The notes below the pieces were generated by a model. The model saw nothing but the letters and a program-made list of their open reading frames with translations. It ran no database searches and was not told the origin of the DNA. This document shows, in pieces, positions 1 through 11,815 of a stretch of 64,000 nucleotides of DNA. Where the stretch lies: positions 2,953,001 to 3,017,000 of the forward strand of contig VZQC01003076.1 in the NCBI GenBank assembly GCA_009823505.1, read 5' to 3'. Made by a program: the position numbers and the translations under genes. The stretch comes from Rhizomys pruinosus (Eukaryota; Chordata; Mammalia; Rodentia; Spalacidae). Each line of letters begins with the position of its first letter. Position 1 is the first letter of the stretch.

Positions 1-90
1 GGGCATGAAGAAAGGGGAATGGGTCTAAATTTAACTGAGAAATGTATGAAATACACAAAACTTCAATAAAAACAAAATAAAATAAATGAT
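1..90 (+). mobile_element. L1 3' terminus, cut by window edge
   Basis: The window opens inside the 3' end of an L1. The G-rich stretch, the phrase GAAATGTATGAAATACACAA and the AATAAA-rich A tail recur at 16500-16600, 38590-38716 and, inverted, at 55955-56085. Only the last part of the 3' UTR and the tail are present; the rest lies left of the window. Confidence 0.75.
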
Positions 91-542
91 CAAAATTAGA
101 TACCTGAAAAATATTCCTTAATTTATAGATATAAATAAGACTTTTCTGAGCATTTATTTTTCAAGATTTTTCTAAAGTACTCTGGGGAAAAATACAAAGC
201 AGGAGGAAGAAAACTTTCTGAATGATTTCGAAACAAATATTTGAAATAACATCTGTGTTTAAGTCTTTGAGGCTGGTTCACTAAATGGGGAACACTACTT
301 CAATACTGTGAGTTCATTTTTCAACCAGGATGAAGCAATAGTTTGAAAGCTTTAGCTTTAGCCATATGTTGTTTATCAGGTTTGCTAAGGTATATTGGAC
401 AAATAAGTGTATATATTTAAGATATATGGTGAATATGAATTACAAGATGGTCTTCATAATCAAGCTAAATAAGATGTATGCTACCTCATATGTGCGTCCC
501 TTCTTTTCTGTTCTGGAAAGAAAGAACAGTCCTTACTGTTTG
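91..542. other. Unique AT-rich sequence
   Basis: No repeat or gene is recognised. The open frame over 366-644 runs into the following SINE and has no coding character. Confidence 0.5.
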
Positions 543-775
543 GGGGCTGGAGAGATAGCCCAGCAGTTAACAGCACTGGCTGCTCTTGCAGAGGACCAAA
601 ATTTGATTTCCAGCACCCACATAGCCCCTAACAATTGTCTATAACTCCAGTTCCAGGGGATCCAAAACCCTCTTCTGATCTCTACTAGCACTGTACATCA
701 TGGGTGCACTTACACGTATGTATGCAATACACTTATGTGCATAAAATAAACATAAATATAAACATAAATAATTCA
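543..775 (+). mobile_element. B3-type SINE
   Basis: A tRNA-derived head (GGGGCTGGAGAGATAGCCCA) is followed by the B3 body CTCCAGTTCCAGGGGATC and an A/T-rich tail with AATAAA-like repeats. It is more diverged than most other B3 copies in the window, so it is an older insertion. Confidence 0.85.
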
Positions 776-2112
776 ATATTCTATCAGTGTCTTAATGTTA
801 ATGACACAAAATCTGAGCTCCCAGTCCCCAGAATCTCCCCTCATAGGTAAGACATTTAAAACATCTAATTGATTCATTCCCTTTATTCTTGAAAGTGCTT
901 TCAGCAAAGAGGATGGAGTCTTCCAGAGGTCTAAAACAGTGGACTACATCTCATATGGAGGGTGTTGGCTTGCTAACAAGACAAGTAATTTTAAACAGCT
1001 GAACTTTCATAAAGCACTAGATTTTAGACATCATAAGTCCCAGGGTGCTAGGCCTTTTTCTCCCTAATGGCTCAAAGCAAAATATTTTTTCTCCTAGCTT
1101 CTGATGGTTGCTTGCAATTCTTCACCCTCTTTGACCTGAGTCTCCAAGCTCTGACTTCCAACTATAAAGCCCTCTTCTTTATGGGTCCACAATTATCATC
1201 AGGGGTTAGAACTGCAACTTAATTTTAGGCGAGGAACAATTTACTCAAAGCAGAGGGGTGGGAAGACTTCCATGTGAAGACATCCATCGAGCTGGCACAG
1301 AGGGACGCAGTTGAATGCTTTACAAAAACGCTGAGCCCCTGCTTTCTGAGTTCACTACTTTTGCATCATTTTGGTCTTAAATATCATTACCTCCACACCA
1401 TGTTCCAGTCTTCCATATGGAGCCCAGCACTTTAAGGGACAGAAACCATGGCTAGCCTACTTTTTAGCAAATATAGAACCGCATAGCTAATAAATCCTGG
1501 TTGTTCTTTTGTTCATTAAAAATGTGTCTAAATTAATTTTTGTTTAGAATGAAATAAGCTTGTATTATTCTTGCTATGGTGCTATTTGTTCCATGCAATG
1601 TAACAGCAGTGCAATCAGAAACATCTCCCTTTTACTTCTCCATAAACTCTAATTGTTTACGTATTTTTTTCTTGTCCTAGAGACCAAACCCAGAAAGTAG
1701 CACCTGTAAGGCAAGTCATTCTAACACTAAGCTAAATCTTCAATGCTTAATAGTTGTTTATATCTTTGAAGAAATATGATCTTAATCTATTTTATACCTT
1801 TAATTTTCAGCTACAGTTAAACTATTTGTATGCAAATTCTGTTAATTGCAGAATCTATTTTTAAGTTTTCTCAACTAAATGTTTTCAAAACAAAAATTTA
1901 GAAACACTGTTATTAACATTTCCCAAGGGACCTTGGGCTTAGTCACCTTAAATCTGAGTTCCCTTTGCTGACTATCAGGTTCTATCCAGAATACCATCTT
2001 ACCCCTGGATAGAGCTTCTGCCTACTCTCTCTCCCACAATACCCTAAATTCACTTATTTTTTTCCTTCTACAATCTATTTTTCATGATTTTTTATTTGAT
2101 TTGGGGATTGCC
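776..2112. other. Unique intergenic or intronic sequence
   Basis: This is AT-rich DNA with many stops in every frame. I see no recognisable exon, repeat or RNA gene. Confidence 0.5.
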
Positions 2113-2228
2113 TTTTTTTGAGATAGGGTCTCCCTAGAGCCCCAGCTAACCTGGAACTCCCTATATAGACCAGGTTGTCCTTGAACTCACAGAGATCTGC
2201 TTGCTTCTGCCTCCTGAGTGCTGGGTTT
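2113..2228 (-). mobile_element. B1 SINE, partial
   Basis: Read on the plus strand this is the complement of B1: GAGATAGGGTCTCCCTAGAG, then a 'gaccaggttgtccttgaactc' type block and CTGCCTCCTGAGTGCTGGG. The 5' end of the element (right side) is truncated after the 'ctgggttta' segment. Confidence 0.85.
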
Positions 2229-3195
2229 ATTCAATGCATTACTATGTACAGATCATTAGAAAAAAATAACTAAAATTAACTTTTGGGAGAAAATTATATT
2301 TTGAGTTTATATGGTCATGAAAAAATAAAATTTTAATTATTTTTCTGAAAAAATTGTCATAAGTGTAAAATAGAATATTTGTCCAGAATACAAAAATTAT
2401 TACTTATAAGCATGATTCATCTATTATTTATTGAACTAGATGTTTGTTACATACATTTTGCTGTCTAATTGTCATATTATAAATAAAGTATTGTTACCTT
2501 TGTTTCATGGTTAAAGAAAGTTGGGACCTATGGTAGAAGAAAAAATGGGTATGTTCAAATTGAAAATAAAAAGTTGAGTTTATTTTTAAAGTCTGTTTAT
2601 TTCATCAATGACAGCTTTAACTCTCTCAAAATCTTATAAATTCCATCCTCTTTTGATCTGAAATCCATTTGCTTTTATTTATACACTCCAAAATTACTGA
2701 AGTTTTAAAAGGAAGCCTTTCTCCTTATCATTAGTGAGCATATTTACTTAGTGCCTACTGTGTGCATAGTCCTAAATGCTGACCTCCTAAGGTACAGAAA
2801 AATGGGTCTAGCCATCAAGGGGTGTACAATCTGTAAAGGGAATAAAAATAACTATGTTACATAAACATTAAAAATTAGCTGATCTGATAATTAGACTCTT
2901 ATAGCTGTTAGTATGTTAGTTAATAAGGTGATAGAACACTACAATGGAGATCCAACCTCAAAGCTTTTAGGTGAGCCTAAAATTGTTAGGTCTTAAATTG
3001 GTATTTAATGCTTTTTTTTTCCTCTCTTTTTGGGGGTTTAACAACATGTTTCTGGTTAAATAAAGACCTCTCCTACATCTGAACCTGTGACAACCAACTG
3101 TAATTTTAGTTTGATATTCAATATCTCTAACAATATTGAAGCAGGATTTCTATGACTTACTCTGACACCAGAGAGTCTGAGAAAAACACAGGTGA
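2229..3195. other. Unique AT-rich sequence
   Basis: I see no repeat or gene here. Several poly-A/T runs occur but none marks a recognisable element. Confidence 0.45.
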
Positions 3196-3200
3196 GGCCT

Positions 3201-3556
3201 TGTATTAGTCACTTTTCTGTTGCTGTGATAAAACACCATGACCAAGGAACTTATAAAAGGAAGAGTTTATTTGAGTTTACGATTGATGGTTCCAAGGAAT
3301 TAGAGTCCATTGTGGCGGGAGGCATGGCAGCTGGAGCTGGAGCAGCAGGCCGAGGGTCACATCTCGCAATGAGCACAGGAAGCAGAGAGAGCAGCTGGAG
3401 ACCACGAGGCTTGTTAAACTCACCAAGCCTGCCCCCAGTGACATACCTCCCCCAGCATGGCCACACCTCCTAAGACCTCCAAAAGCAGCGCCACCAAATG
3501 GAGACAAATGTCTGAATACTTACAGCCTATGGGGGACACTCATTCAAACCACCACA
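3201..3556 (-). mobile_element. Solo MaLR-type (ERVL) LTR with 5-bp TSD
   Basis: On the minus strand this starts TGTGGTGGTTTGAATGAG and ends ACTAATACA, the classic ends of rodent MaLR LTRs (ORR1/MT group). Near the 3' end it carries AATAAA, then the CATGGTGTTTTATCACAGCA block. It is bounded by TG...CA and by the perfect duplication GGCCT (3196-3200 and 3557-3561), the 5-bp size expected of this class. No internal retroviral sequence flanks it, so it is a solo LTR left by recombination. Several short open frames across it are accidental. Confidence 0.9.
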
Positions 3557-4330
3557 GGCCTTAAAGGGTAAAGCCTGCTCCTCAGTCCTGAGCAGACTTG
3601 CCACCTGCAGTATTATAAATGTTTCCCTTCAAAGTTAAGAAAGGACAAGAGAACACCTATGGAGAGAGACCTTGAAGGAGTAAAGATTTCTGCATTTCTA
3701 TAAACAAAAGTAGCAAGACACTGAAAAGTCTGGAGGAGACCAAGAGAAGGAGAATTTGAAGAAGTTGGTGGTGGGCTGTATGTTCATCTTTTTATGGACG
3801 TTTTATTTGGCTGTCTGTTCCTTGAGTTTTCAATCCATGTGAGTACGCCTTGTCTCTTGCCTTGGACAAGGATACCGTAGTGTGATGTAGCAATCTGTCT
3901 ACTTTGTGTACATCAGGAACAAAGAAAAGCTGAAGGAACTGAGGTCTCGATATCCCCTCCACTACAATAGTGCTACTGGCTGGAGGCAAAGCTTTAAATG
4001 CCTGCCTGGGCCTTTGGGGGATTTAAGACCTCAGCTCTAGCCAGTTACATGAGTCCTCTACCTTCAACCATCTCTCAGGAGAACAGGAATGTTAACTGAG
4101 CATGAGAGGTCCTCGTTTCAATGTCTGAACAAAACAGTGAGCTAAGAAAGTATAGAGCTTCTTTTTTAGTATAGTGAGTCTTTGTGAAAAGGCATCTTAG
4201 ACCATTTTTGTTAATTTTGTATTTTGAATTTGTTGAGAATTGACATAATGTATTTTGGTTGTATTTACTCCTTCTTCCACCTCTTCCCAGATCAAATCCC
4301 CTTTGCATACCCACCCAAATTTGACTGTTA
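3557..4330. other. Unique sequence
   Basis: No repeat or exon is recognised between the MaLR LTR and the next B1. Open frames are under 80 codons and overlap each other on opposite strands. Confidence 0.45.
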
Positions 4331-4490
4331 CTTTTTTTTTTTTTTTGGTCTTTTTGAAATAGGGTCTCCTTGTAGCCACAGCTGTTGTGGAACTCACCAT
4401 GTAGACCGAGCTGGCCTTGAAGTCACAGCGATGCACCTGCCTCTGCCTCCCAAGAACTGGGCCTACAAGCATGTGCTACCACTCCCAGCT
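4331..4490 (-). mobile_element. B1 SINE
   Basis: The poly-T run at the left is the A tail. It is followed by the complement of B1 (GTAGACCGAGCTGGCCTTGA, then CTGCCTCTGCCTCCCAAGAA) up to the promoter half. It is moderately diverged. Confidence 0.9.
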
Positions 4491-4869
4491 ACTGTCATTT
4501 ACTTTTTAAATCCATAGAGTCCAATTTGTACGGCCATTGCTAACCCCTTCTCAGAGGTTGCAATCAGTGTCCATTTTCCATCCTCCATTGGTCCCAGTGA
4601 CAAGAGGAGCTCTATCTCACTTAACTGCGTCGTGGAATTCAGTGTGTTTACGTTGCATACTCACAGAGCAGGGACTGAGGCTTTACTTACAGAGCCAAGC
4701 ATGCTCCCTACCAAAGCCTCATCTGAAATTCTTCACCCAAGCATGGAGGGTGACTTCGCCATAGCTTCACAAAATGGCAGAACAGCTCCCCGAAGCTTCC
4801 CCACGCTATGCACCCTTGGCAGGAGAACAGCCGCCAAAGCTTCCCCACCCTATGCACCCTTGGCCCTCC

Positions 4870-5985
4870 CCTAAGCCATGTGCAAATGGGGCTGACTGGT
4901 TAGTTGAGGGGTGTGGCTGGACACTCAGGCCTGGATCCCATGATTCTCTCTTCCTCCCCCTTCTTTGCAGGGGCATGAACAGGTAACAAGCTCAGCTGAG
5001 ATGATTTTACGCAAGTGGACACAACTGTGACTGGGAAGACGGCATCTCTTTGACAGAGTAGAGTCCTGTATAACAACTGCTCATGTACTTTTGGGTAGTG
5101 GACATTCAATGGCTCATGCTTGACGTACCAGGGGCCCCACAATGAAAGGTGATCCTCTCTCCCAGGAGCTATCAACTGTCAATAGCTCCTCAGATAGGGG
5201 TGAGATCATACTCACCTGCCCCCTCTATGCTGAGACTTGTCTAGTTTAAGACTGTGCAGGTCTTGTGCATACTGTCACAACCACTATGAGTTCATATGTG
5301 CAATGCCCTGCTGGGCCTGGAAACACTGCTTCTATGTTCTCATCCACTGTATCTGGCTCTTAAAATCTTTCCAAGACTCTTCCATGATAATTGCTGAGGC
5401 TTAGCAGGGGGAAGGGTGATATAGATGCATCATGTAGGGCTGAGCATTCTCAGTCACTTGTTCTCTGCACTTTGGCCAGTGTTTTATCTCTGTGTTAATC
5501 AGCATTCACTACAAAAAGAAGCTTCACTGATGAAAGCTGAAGGATGCACTGATCCTAGTATAACAGTAAGTAGTTAGGAATAAGTTTACTACTATGTCCA
5601 TGTAGCAGAATAGTAGTAGTGAGTTCTACCCTAAGGCCTATGGCCTGTCTAAGCATTCATTCCTAGCCCCAATAACAGGGCCAGCTGTGACATTTTATCT
5701 TATGCATTAATTCTTACATCCAATAAAAAAGTTTCTAGTTACTCTGGTAGCAGTCATACTATTATTGCACCCATGGACAAAGCTTGCCAGGCTGGTGGTT
5801 ATTGCACTTCACAGGATGTACATCTGAGTTACTTTTTCTTCTGGTGGCATCCAAAGAACTCTGCAGAATGATGAAAACTAGCCAGTTGGGAAGAAGGTTC
5901 CAGGTCATTTCAAGTGTGATTTCCCCATGTGGTGTTTTCAGCAGTAGTATGTAGCCATCAAGTTCTAAAGGATATCTAATAGCCA
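4870..5985 (-). mobile_element. Old L1 3'-UTR-like repeat
   Basis: The sequence from roughly 5230 to 5960 resembles, on the minus strand, the long 3' UTR of older rodent L1 (Lx-like) elements. Blocks seen include CTGGCTCTTAAAATCTTTCC, TCTGTGTTAATCAGCATTCA, AAGAAGCTTCACTGATGAAA and the 'aggcctatggcctgtctaagc' type block. A related sequence in the opposite orientation lies at 17930-19250. The left limit is uncertain. Confidence 0.55.
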
Positions 5986-5999
5986 GTAAAGTTTGAGTG

Positions 6000-6253
6000 G
6001 AGAGATGACCTAGCGGTTAAGAGCATGACCACTCTTACAGAGGACCCATGTTCGATCCCCAGAACCCAAATGGAAGCTGAGAACTGTCTGAAACTCCAAT
6101 TCCAGGAGAACTCCAGTTCCAGGGGAATCTGACACCCTCTTCTGACCTCCATGGCATTGCACAACATGGGTGCACAAACCTACATGCAGACAGTACATTC
6201 ATACACACACAGAAATAAATAAAATTAAAAAAAATTTTAAAAATTTAAAAAAA
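6000..6253 (+). mobile_element. B3-type SINE with TSD
   Basis: The A box GACCTAGCGGTTAAGAGC and B box GTTCGATCCCC are followed by the B3 body and an A-rich tail. GTTTGAGTG occurs at 5991-5999 and again just after the tail (6255-6263), which marks the target-site duplication. Confidence 0.93.
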
Positions 6254-6439
6254 TGTTTGAGTGATCTCTGGGGCCCATTGGCCAACAGCTGCAAAAGAAG
6301 TGACCCAATTCCAGAACTGGGCATTTGTTAGTGTGCCGTGTTCAATATTGTTATTCCTGGATAGGAGTAACTTAAATGCGTTTTACATGTGTATATGTGC
6401 ATGTTCATATTTAAGGGAGCTTTAGAGCAGGTTTCTATA

Positions 6440-6727
6440 TAAAATTTTCAGAAGACCATTTTTGTTAGCCCTCCCCATATTCCCTCCTCTGTGCTTCCTC
6501 TCACCCCTGTCCTTTTTGGATCACTACCTTCTATCTCTCCTCCATTGAGAGTCCCCACCCACCCATGAAAGGATGTGATGTTTATCTTTCTTAGTCTGAA
6601 TTACGTCACTCAAAATGACTGGTTCCAGATACAGCTATTTACCTGTAAATTTCATAATTTCATTTTTCTAAATAGCTGAATAATAAATACTCCATTGTGT
6701 AAACACACTACATTTCCCTTACCCGTT
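6440..6727 (-). mobile_element. L1 fragment, left part (ORF2 3' region)
   Basis: The complement of the L1 ORF2 C-terminal coding region is visible (GAATAATAAATACTCCATTG is the reverse of the 'atggagtattattcag' block). It continues at 7153-7350 after an LTR insertion. It is too diverged to hold a reading frame. Confidence 0.7.
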
Positions 6728-7152
6728 TGTAGCAGATATTTCCTGCTGGGGAGATATCCACATAAATAGTGTCCCTCCTCTGCTGCTGTCCAGTACCCAG
6801 ACACATCAAAGAGCGGGGATACCAGAGGGTTTATTCACACTTGCTCACAAAGTGAATGAAAGCAAAATATCACTTAGTAGGGAGCAGTGATTCTCCTTTT
6901 CCCTCATAGCCACCAGAGTCCTGGCATAAAACCAGTGACTTCAGCCCAGGATGGCAAAATGGGAGCCCACACCTGCCCCATGTGGCTGGCTTTTATGAGT
7001 CCCTGGCTCCTCTCCCAACATGGCAGCTTCCCAAAGTTCCCAGGGCATGCTCTCAGCAAGCCCTCAGTCTCTCCTTTCATGTAGACTCCTTCTTCGTAGT
7101 TTGTGGTTTGTCTGATGATAAGTCCACTTGAAAAGGTGTATTTTATCCCACA
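6728..7152 (-). mobile_element. LTR-like insertion within an L1
   Basis: This segment interrupts an L1 whose sequence resumes on the other side. Read on the minus strand it has a TATA-like CATAAAAG (about 6990) and a polyadenylation signal AATAAA (about 6830), a spacing normal for an LTR. It can be bounded by TG (6728) and CA (7152) on the plus strand. I could not confirm a target-site duplication, so edges and family are uncertain. Confidence 0.45.
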
Positions 7153-7350
7153 TTATTCATCAGCTGATGACATTCTAGTTTTTTTTTTCCAATTCCTGGT
7201 TACCGTGAAGAGCACCAAAGACCATGCATGAGTAGGCATCTCTGTAATAGGATATAGAGGCTTTGGGGTATATGCACAACAGTGCTTTAGTGGGGCATGT
7301 GGTCGATCTATTTCCTATTGAGGAACCACTACACTGATTTTTAAACTGGA
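7153..7350 (-). mobile_element. L1 fragment, right part
   Basis: This continues the minus-strand L1 of 6440-6727. The blocks TTATTCATCAGCTGATGACA and CCAATTCCTGGTTACCGTGA are the complement of the L1 ORF2 'gatgaatgg...atgtccatca' and 'aaccaggaattgg' regions. Confidence 0.7.
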
Positions 7351-7503
7351 TTATTCCCAATATAGGATGAATTTTCTGGACAGGGAAGGCATTCTAATAG
7401 AGCTACATGGGGTAGGAAACAGAGTACCAAAGAGCCAGTCATAAGAGGGATAGTTCCCTCTAGGGGATGCTATGGAAGGATTTCTAAAAATACACATAGA
7501 CAA

Positions 7504-7640
7504 TCTGGGATGGGGTGGGGGTGGGGGGGAAGGGAAAGGGAAATATGCCTGATCTGAATTGGAAAATGATGTATAAAATGCACAAACCATCAATAAAAAT
7601 TAAAAAAAAAAATAAATAAAAATTAAAAAAAGAAAAAAAA
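7504..7640 (+). mobile_element. Short 5'-truncated L1 with TSD
   Basis: Only the last ~75 bp of an L1 3' UTR (G-rich run, GAATTGGAAAATGATGTATA, CATCAATAAAAATT) and a long A-rich tail were inserted. The duplication AATACACATAGACAA stands at 7489-7503 and 7641-7655, which proves a single target-primed insertion. Confidence 0.93.
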
Positions 7641-7655
7641 AATACACATAGACAA

Positions 7656-8897
7656 AGCATCAATTGGAGGAAGCTCAGCAGCAGTGCAGGAGTCCCAGAG
7701 TAACAACCACACAAGATAACCCTTCCCTTTGATGCCCTGTTATCTGATCTCAAGGTCAACAGCACAGGACACACTGCAGAGCAGGCAGGCAAAATCTACA
7801 GAAACCAAACAGAAAGTCCACAAAGGCTGTAGAGAGTGAGCTGTATGGTTCCTGCTTCAACTGCAAACTTCCAAGCCTGAGCTAGGAAAGAAGAGAAAGC
7901 TTGAATAACTTAAAATTTTGGCTTATTGCACTGGAGCAGATGTTTAAATTGCTGAGATGAAATTTATTCTTGTGGCTAAAAATGATAAGCAAAGCTATGT
8001 TGCACATTAGAGATCTTCTGAAAGAAAGAGGATGAATGAATTCACTGGAAAAATTTAATGGGCTATGGCAGAAAGAAAAAAAGGTTGCTGTTGATAATCA
8101 GCAAATTCACTTAAATAATAACAGATTTATGAGTTATTTACTATCTACTAGAAACAATGATATAGAGAAATTAGATCTACAGATGATAGATAAAGGATAG
8201 ATTATAAAGATCATTTATCTACATGTCTATCTACTTTTATTTCTGTCCATCTGTATCTATCTATCTCTTTACATACCTATTATTTCTTATTCAAATCCCA
8301 TGGAAGATGTTATTACCAACTTTTGCAGCTGAAGAAATGGAGGTACTAAGAGATCTTGGCCAAGGTCAGCCATAGGCAGAAATCTCAGGTTGCTGCCTCC
8401 TGACTGTGCCTCAAGCTCAGAGCAAGGTGAGATGCTGATGCAAATACTCACCACTCTCTTTCCAGCTCTGAACTGCTCTCCTGTGGCAAGGACTATGAGT
8501 CTAATGATTCCCCTACACAAAACACGCACTAAACTCCAGGCAAACTGCATTTCAACTGTAGTATCCAAACCCCAGAGGAAATATTAACTTGCTTGAGATT
8601 TCATACTACTGAATGATAGAGCAAGGATTCCAATGTATGTGTATCTAATTTCAAGAACTGTGTTATTTCCACTACTCTTGGCTCCCAATTAAAGAAGATA
8701 GTTGTTAGGATAAAGATTCATGAGAACATAAAGACTAAAATATGTTGGTACAGATTAAATGAGAAAACTGACCACTTGATACATTTGGAAAAAATAGGTA
8801 AATTTCACATACCCAATATGGGAGATACATAGTCATTAATATTATTTACATTTTCTGGATAAGATAACCAATCTCACTCCACATCAAAATACCAACA
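7656..8897. other. Unique sequence with a degenerate GATA/TCTA patch
   Basis: No gene is recognised. About 8160-8275 is a decayed tetranucleotide region rich in GATA and ATCT units. Confidence 0.45.
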
Positions 8898-8902
8898 GGC
8901 AC

Positions 8903-9259
8903 TGTATTAGTTACTTTATATTTTCTTCAGCTGTGGTAAAACTCCATGATGATAAACAACTTATGGAATTTTATTTTGGCTTACAGAGAAGCAGTCCATC
9001 ATGGCAGGGGAGGGGTACTACCAGGCAGCTGGAACAGGAAGCCTAGAGGGCCACCCTCCACCTCAAGCACAAACCAAGGGAGGCAGCCAGAAGTGGGTGA
9101 GGCTATGAGCTCTCACACCCTGCCAAGAGAGACATGGTCCTTCCAGCAAGGCTGCACCTCCTTGGGATCCCATATTCTCCCCAAACAGTCCCACTAAATG
9201 GGAACTAAATATTCTAATACATGAGCTTGAGAGAGACATTTCTTCTTCAAATCACCACA
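8903..9259 (-). mobile_element. MaLR-type LTR, diverged
   Basis: It has the same structure as the element at 3201-3556: TGTATTAGTTACTTTATATT at the left, 'aaatcaccaca' at the right and the characteristic middle (GAGGCAGCCAGAAGTGGGTG). It is bounded by TG and CA. The flanks GGCAC and GACAA match at only three of five bases, so the duplication has decayed. It is older than the first copy. Confidence 0.75.
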
Positions 9260-10351
9260 GACAAAAGGCTAACAGCTCAGACCAACTCTAGCCTCTGTGT
9301 CATGGATCCTATGTCTGTACTTCTCACTTTGCTCACAGTGATGGAGAACACTGGTTGTGCACAGAAAGGAACCCAGACAATGTTTACAAGGACACTTCAT
9401 CACATCTACTATCCAATTCACAGGGAAGCACTATGTCAATGCAATTATCTCAGTCTCTAGAAAATGGACAATTTCTGAATATTAAAAGTTATAGTAAAAC
9501 TGTAGACTATTGACTAGTTATATATTAAGAGTTTGGAGAAATTTCCTTTATAGAATTTATTATCTAGTTTGCCTCAGCTGTGGGGCAATATGTAAAGTCA
9601 ATATTTTTTGAAATGTTCATAATAAAATTTCCAGAGAGAAAGTAATTGGTACCAAATATGTAATTTTGTATTATAACAACGGAACTATTTTTATTATAAA
9701 TTTTGGAACTGAACTTATAATCCACAATTATTATCCCTGTGACTGGCTGGTCATTACCTGTATGTACCCATTATTTTGCTGTAATTTTGCACAATTTGTA
9801 TTTATATGAAGAATTATGAACTGAAAAGTTATGATTATGTTCATCATATTTCCTCTCCTTCTTCCTTAAAAAATAAGCAAAATGAAAAGAATATGGCAAT
9901 TTTCTAGGTTTTTAAACTGCTTATTTATCTGTTAAGTCTAAAGCTTAAATAAAATGGAAAATCTGAGCATGAAAAAAGCATCACATTTGCCCTTTACTTA
10001 TATATTCATATATAATTTTCTCCACGATTCAGCAATCAGCCTATTTTCTTGAATCAGATGTAGTACTATCATGTCCTTGACTTTGTCTAATAATACTGTT
10101 CATATCCACCAATCATCTGAAGCTATATGGCTATAAAGCTATGTAGCTAACAGAACATGGGTCTAACACTCATTCTCTTTAGTGAAATTAATTGTCTCTA
10201 TACTAGTTTATCTTCTCACAAGCAGTCATTTTATCCTACTTATTGACAACAAACTAGATAAAGCAAAAAAGAATTATGTTGTTATTTTCAACCTGTTCCG
10301 CAAAATATTATTGGCTTCTTAAAGCCATAAGTATATGAAGAAGATTAGAGA
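9260..10351. other. Unique AT-rich sequence
   Basis: I recognise no repeat or coding sequence. Confidence 0.45.
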
Positions 10352-10493
10352 TAGCTGGTTTTGGACAGGGTCTTCCTGTAGCCACAGCTAGACTGGAACA
10401 TCATATAGACCAGGCTGCCCTTGATCTCCCAGAGATCCACCTGCCTCTTCCTCCAAAGAGCTGGGATTAAAGGTGGATGACATAATGGCCAGC
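10352..10493 (-). mobile_element. B1 SINE, diverged
   Basis: This is the complement of B1: ACAGGGTCTTCCTGTAGCCA, ATAGACCAGGCTGCCCTTGA, then GAGCTGGGATTAAAGGTGGA. Confidence 0.85.
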
Positions 10494-10717
10494 ACCTATA
10501 ATTATTTCTTGATGAAGTATCTTTTTAAACACTTTCTTGCTATAGTCCACTGGGAAGAATCCCCAGCATAGTACTGAATACCAGCAGTAGAAATAGCAGT
10601 ATATTATTACTGAGTGAAGAAGACAATACTCAATCTTCCATATTTTAGAATAGTGCTAGATAGACCTCATATAGACCACAGTACTTAAGAGCACTATTGC
10701 TTTTATGCAGTCCTTTC

Positions 10718-10748
<31 letters not shown>
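10718..10748. repeat. (GTT)n microsatellite in L1 3' UTR
   Basis: About ten GTT units. The same place in the sister L1 (15497-15512) has about five CAA units, so the run expanded within an L1 3'-UTR motif. Confidence 0.9.
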
Positions 10749-10749
<1 letters not shown>

Positions 10750-10858
10750 CCAATATGCATTACGAACAACTGCTTTGGACAAAAGCTCAGGGGGCCCTAC
10801 ACAAGAAATACTTACAACTAGGTAATTGGCAATAGCATCCACAGATGAGGGATACCAT

Positions 10859-11815
10859 TCATCGTTTGGTTTTCTGGGACTGTGTTACTTCACTCAGCAT
10901 GATGTCCTCTAGCTCCAGCCATTTTCCTGCAAAGCTTGCGATGTCGTCTTTCTTTACTGCTGCATAGAACTCCATTGTGTAGATGTACCACATTTTCTCT
11001 AACCACTCGTCAGTTGAGGGGCATTTAGGTTGGTTCCAGCTCCTTGCTATTGTGAAGAGAGCTGAAATAAACATGGCCGTGCATGTATCTCTGTGGTGGC
11101 GTGAGTCTTGAGGGTACATGCCCAGGAGTGGTATGGCTGGGTTGGGTGGCAAGTTCATTCCAAGTCTTCCAAGGGTTCTCCACACTGCTTTCCATAGTGG
11201 CTGTACGAGTTTACATTCCCACCAACTGTGGATAAGTGTTCCCTTTTCCTCACAACCTCTCCAGCACTTGGTATCATTTGTTTTCTTGATCCTAGCCAGT
11301 CTTATTGGAGTAAGATGATATCTTAAAGTGGTTTTGACTTGCATTTCCTTAATGATTAGTGATGTTGAACAGTTCTTGAGGTGTTTCTCAGACATCTCTA
11401 ATTCCTCACTTGTGAAGTCTCTGTTCAGTTCTTTGCTCCATCTATTGAGTGGGTCATTTGTTTTCTTTTTTCTTTGTTTTTTGAGTAGTTTATATATTCT
11501 GGAAATCAATGCTTTGTCAGATGTATCTGCAGTGAAGGTTTCCTCCCACTCTGTGGGATTTCTCTTCACTTCCTTGATTGTTTCTTTTGATGTACAGAAG
11601 CTTTTGAGTTTGATGAGGTCCCATTTGTCAATTGTCGACCTTAATTCTTGTGCAGCTGCTGTCTGATTTAGGAAGTCTTTTCCTACGCCTATGTCTTGTA
11701 GTCTGCTGCCAACTTTTTCTTCTATCACCTTCAGAGTTTGGGGTTTCACGTTGAGGTCTTTAATCCATCTGGAGTTGACTTTTGTACAGGGTGAGAGGTA
11801 GGGGTTTAATTTCAT
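10859..11815 (-). pseudogene. L1 ORF2 C-terminal fragment (318 codons)
   Basis: The longest uninterrupted L1 frame in the window covers the ORF2 region downstream of the RT palm to the natural C-terminus. The L1 cysteine motif is present near residue 185 as C-x3-C-x7-H-x4-C, followed by the conserved [16 protein letters not shown] block and the end of the protein. ORF2 normally has about 1,275 residues, so only the last quarter is open. Upstream frames (for example 12459-12647) are shifted. It cannot encode a working endonuclease/RT. The gene is an L1 retrotransposon protein, not a host gene. Confidence 0.92.
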
